A stretch of DNA of 6,913 bases. Origin: Deltaproteobacteria bacterium (GTDB lineage Bacteria; Desulfobacterota; Binatia; UBA12015). Position numbers and translations under genes: made by a program. Shown piece by piece: positions 6,291 to 6,913 of this stretch. The first letter of the stretch is position 1; every line of letters begins with the position of its first letter. The DNA is taken from the NCBI GenBank assembly GCA_003447545.1, contig DLYX01000331.1:1-6913 (forward strand), in the 5' to 3' direction. Under the pieces are notes generated by a model that saw only the letters and a list, made by a program, of their open reading frames with translations, was not told where the DNA came from and searched no databases.

Positions 6291-6322
6291 GATCAGGACA
6301 TCAGGTTTTTGACGTCCTGATC
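6291..6322. repeat. Inverted repeat spanning the crotonase stop codon
   Basis: GATCAGGAC (6291-6299) is a perfect 9-bp inverted copy of GTCCTGATC (6314-6322). A further TCA/TGA pairing inside, past one mismatch, leaves a GGTTTT loop. It starts immediately after the neighbouring hairpin. On the minus strand it encodes the last crotonase residues (DQDVKNLMS) and its stop codon lies in the 3' arm. It may stabilise the mRNA end or assist termination. Confidence 0.65.
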
Positions 6323-6913
6323 GAGGGTTTCACGAATGCGGGCCATGGCGGCGGCGCGAATGCGCTGCTTGGTCCCGTTCATGCCCCGCAGTGTGATCTC
6401 TGCGGCCAGCCTCGCGGCCTCGGCAATCGTCGCATCACCGACTTCTTCTGCGGGAACCGTGCGATCGAGGTAGCCGACGGCGCAGGCCTTTTCGGGGTCG
6501 TAAATCTCCGCGAGGATGGCGGCATCGGTCAGATGGCGCGGGTCGAGCCGCTCGCGACAGAGCTCCGTGGCGAATACCGGCAGGGACATTCCGATTTTGG
6601 ATTCGTTCAGGCCGATTTTGAAGTTTCCTGCCGCTCCGACCCTTCGATCACAGCCGAGGATGAACATGGCCCCCATGGCCAGAGCATGGCCCGTGACAGC
6701 GACCAGCGTCGGACGAGGGAAGCCGTAGATGCGCAAAACAAGCTCGGCGCCTGCCTTGACCATCGCCTCGGCGGCTGCCGGTCCCCCTTCTTTCATGATT
6801 CCCAAATCAAAGCCGCCGGAGAAGCGCCCCGGACGCCCGGCGAAGACAACGGCCTTGGCTTCCTGCTCCGCGCGGTCCAAAGCGCCGTCGATGGCGGCGC
6901 TCATGGCGGGGGG
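6293..6913 (-). CDS. Crotonase / enoyl-CoA hydratase-isomerase family protein, 5' end missing
   Basis: The minus-strand frame stays open to the right edge, giving 206 residues before the stop at 6293. An ATG at 6904 exists, but it follows codons for P-P-A and the family's usual N-terminal strand is absent, so the true start lies outside the window. Counting from that Met, GRPGRFSGGFDLG (23-35) and GHALAMGAMFILGCD (72-86) form the two halves of the crotonase oxyanion hole that binds the acyl-CoA thioester carbonyl. E101 in LNESKIG aligns roughly with the first catalytic glutamate of enoyl-CoA hydratase. The region about 20 residues later (TDAAILAEIYDP) has alanine or isoleucine where the second glutamate is expected, so ordinary enoyl-CoA hydratase activity is doubtful. 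Isomerase, hydrolase or other crotonase chemistry is possible. The C-terminal trimerisation helices (EEVGDATIAEAARLAAEI onward) are complete. It converges on the SnoaL-like gene with a 46-base gap. Confidence 0.92.
   Translation of the reverse strand, partial: PPAMSAAIDGALDRAEQEAKAVVFAGRPGRFSGGFDLGIMKEGGPAAAEAMVKAGAELVLRIYGFPRPTLVAVTGHALAMGAMFILGCDRRVGAAGNFKIGLNESKIGMSLPVFATELCRERLDPRHLTDAAILAEIYDPEKACAVGYLDRTVPAEEVGDATIAEAARLAAEITLRGMNGTKQRIRAAAMARIRETLDQDVKNLMS

Overview
The window is moderately GC-rich bacterial DNA with dense coding. It shows no tRNA, rRNA, CRISPR array, transposase or phage gene. The gene mix is a membrane-bound iron-sulfur electron-transfer oxidoreductase, a long classical SDR, an exported DUF3604 protein, a SnoaL-like protein and a crotonase. 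This suits an environmental Gram-negative with a large acyl-CoA or lipid metabolism, such as a proteobacterial, myxococcotal or deltaproteobacterial-type lineage. That placement is inference from gene content only and is not firm.

Layout from left to right. Positions 1-1892 (minus) hold an iron-sulfur oxidoreductase whose C-terminus runs off the left edge. It has an N-terminal membrane domain, two 4Fe-4S motifs and CCG cysteine domains, and resembles the ETF:(mena)quinone oxidoreductase-type family. Positions 1987-2964 (minus) hold a 325-residue SDR, 94 bases upstream of the iron-sulfur gene and probably co-transcribed with it. Positions 2965-3127 are a divergent intergenic region. Positions 3128-5383 (plus) hold a DUF3604 (PHP-like) protein with an N-terminal membrane segment and many cysteines. 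Positions 5384-5796 contain an 11-bp tandem repeat, a small minus-strand ribbon-helix-helix (ParD-like) gene without a toxin partner, and a leader for the next gene. Positions 5797-6246 (plus) hold a SnoaL-like/NTF2-fold protein. Positions 6256-6322 hold two adjacent hairpins between convergent genes. Positions 6293-6913 (minus) hold a crotonase whose N-terminus runs off the right edge.

How the genes may work together. The SDR and the membrane iron-sulfur protein plausibly form one oxidative unit. The SDR would oxidise a hydroxyl substrate using NAD, and the iron-sulfur protein would pass electrons from an acyl-CoA dehydrogenase/ETF route to the quinone pool. The SnoaL-like and crotonase genes fit the same broad area of acyl-CoA or polycyclic substrate metabolism, but they are separate transcription units and no shared pathway is proven. 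The DUF3604 protein appears to act outside the cytoplasm and has no obvious link to its neighbours. I do not see a clear undescribed multi-gene system. The best leads are the orphan ParD-like gene beside the tandem repeat, the cysteine-rich exported DUF3604 protein, and the double hairpin that embeds the crotonase stop codon.
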